A stretch of DNA of 64,000 bases from Flavipsychrobacter sp. (GTDB taxonomy: Bacteria; Bacteroidota; Bacteroidia; Chitinophagales; Chitinophagaceae): NCBI GenBank assembly GCA_017849575.1, contig JAFIGV010000019.1, forward strand, positions 248,001 through 312,000, in the 5' to 3' direction. Positions within the stretch are counted from its first letter, which is position 1. Every line of letters starts with the position of its first letter. A program made the translations under genes and the position numbers. Below the pieces are notes generated by a model. That model saw nothing but the letters and a program-made list of their open reading frames with translations. It was not told the origin of the DNA and searched no databases. Positions 63,513-64,000 of this stretch are shown here, in pieces.

Positions 63513-64000
63513 ATGAAAGATACTGTCAAGAATTTTAAACTATCGAGCTGGGCGATTGATAACCGTACAGCCGTATATATCATCACCATCATCATTACGC
63601 TGGCAGGCCTGATGACCTATAACAGCCTGCCCAAGGAGCAATTTCCGGAAATCAAGTTTCCACAGATTATCGTGCAGACCCTTTACCCGGGCACCTCTCC
63701 TGAAAACATGGAAAACCTCGTTACCAAGCCCATCGAGAAGCAGGTGAAAAACCTGACCGGTGTTAAAAAAGTAACAAGCAATTCCTTTCAGGACTATTCG
63801 GTGATCATTGTGGAGTTTAACACCGATGTAGAAGTGGATAAAGCCAAGCGCGACACCAAAGACGCCGTGGACAAAGCACGCACCGATCTGCCGCAAAACC
63901 TGCCCAATGAACCCGAGGTAAAGGACGTGGACGTTTCCGAATTTCCTATTCTCTACGTGAATATTTCCGGTAACTACGACTTGAAAAGGCTGAAAAAGTA
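63513..64000 (+). CDS. RND efflux permease, N-terminal part (partial)
   Basis: The start (MKDTVKNFKLSSWAIDNRTAVYI) and first transmembrane helix of an AcrB/MexB-type RND pump followed by LAGLMTYNSLPKEQFPEIKFPQIIVQTLYPGTSPENMENLVTKPIEKQVKNLTGVKKVTSNSFQDYSVIIVEFN, the typical porter-domain beginning. The gene runs past the window edge (162 codons visible). Drives proton-coupled export with the adaptor 28 nt upstream and TolC-like channel. Confidence 0.92.
   Translation, partial: MKDTVKNFKLSSWAIDNRTAVYIITIIITLAGLMTYNSLPKEQFPEIKFPQIIVQTLYPGTSPENMENLVTKPIEKQVKNLTGVKKVTSNSFQDYSVIIVEFNTDVEVDKAKRDTKDAVDKARTDLPQNLPNEPEVKDVDVSEFPILYVNISGNYDLKRLKK

Noticed and set aside
1-64000. CRISPR arrays, integrase or prophage genes.
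   Set aside because: No short regularly spaced repeats, integrase or phage structural motifs were found on either strand.

Overview
The window is a gene-dense stretch of a Bacteroidota chromosome, most likely a Chitinophagales-type organism. Evidence for this is a type IX secretion system (SprA, a PorP/SprF protein, three giant type-B sorted PKD adhesins), promoters of the Bacteroidota TTG-N(16-23)-TAnnTTTG kind, almost no Shine-Dalgarno sequences, a group II-like geranylgeranylglyceryl phosphate synthase, and a Rho factor with a long charged insert. No rRNA, CRISPR array, prophage or complete insertion sequence was found. One tRNA (Leu, UAG) is present.

Layout. 1-4.0 kb: end of a sugar nucleotidyltransferase, rpmI-rplT, a GNAT-ispE pair, an orphan ABC ATPase overlapping a PduO-type cobalamin adenosyltransferase. 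4.0-4.9 kb: a yefM-yoeB toxin-antitoxin pair bracketed by two copies of a 63-64 bp double-palindrome repeat. 4.9-7.3 kb: an overlapping operon of an Lgt-like membrane protein lacking two key residues, a cysteine-rich radical SAM enzyme resembling the class D/tetraether synthase group, and a small membrane protein. 7.4-11.5 kb: rho, an extended SDR, pheS. 11.6-26.5 kb: a T9SS cargo operon with three paralogous proteins of about 1525 residues and one PorP/SprF protein. 26.6-32 kb: small membrane protein, PstS-like lipoprotein plus TPR protein, a frameshifted retropepsin-like lipoprotein, an orphan OmpR-type regulator. 32-36 kb: tRNA-Leu, tig, tex. 36-38.5 kb: fhs flanked on both sides by related single-pass microproteins. 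38.6-42.6 kb: rpsF-rpsR-rplI, a DUF6265-like lipoprotein, paaY, an ArsR regulator, divergent tsaB/ridA. 42.7-47.5 kb: glnS, a B12-binding mutase subunit with an enoyl-CoA hydratase, an outer-membrane barrel, ruvA. 47.6-55.1 kb: sprA. 55.2-58.0 kb: paaABCD. 58.0-60.2 kb: yidD-rnpA-rpmH, GGGP synthase, mscL. 60.4-64 kb: a frameshifted TetR regulator overlapping a TolC-adaptor-RND efflux operon that runs off the end.

How genes work together. SprA is the T9SS outer-membrane pore, and the PKD proteins carry the gliding-motility-type C-terminal sorting domain that is known to need a PorP/SprF partner, so cargo and translocon lie in one 45-kb neighbourhood. PaaABCD and PaaY belong to phenylacetate catabolism. 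The cobalamin adenosyltransferase could supply cofactor to a mutase containing the 44.6-kb B12-binding subunit. The Lgt-like/radical SAM operon and the GGGP synthase together suggest unusual lipid chemistry and are the most attractive leads. Several small anomalies (rnpA without a canonical start codon, an A-tract frameshift in the TetR gene, a frameshifted lipoprotein, microprotein paralogues around fhs) also deserve checking.
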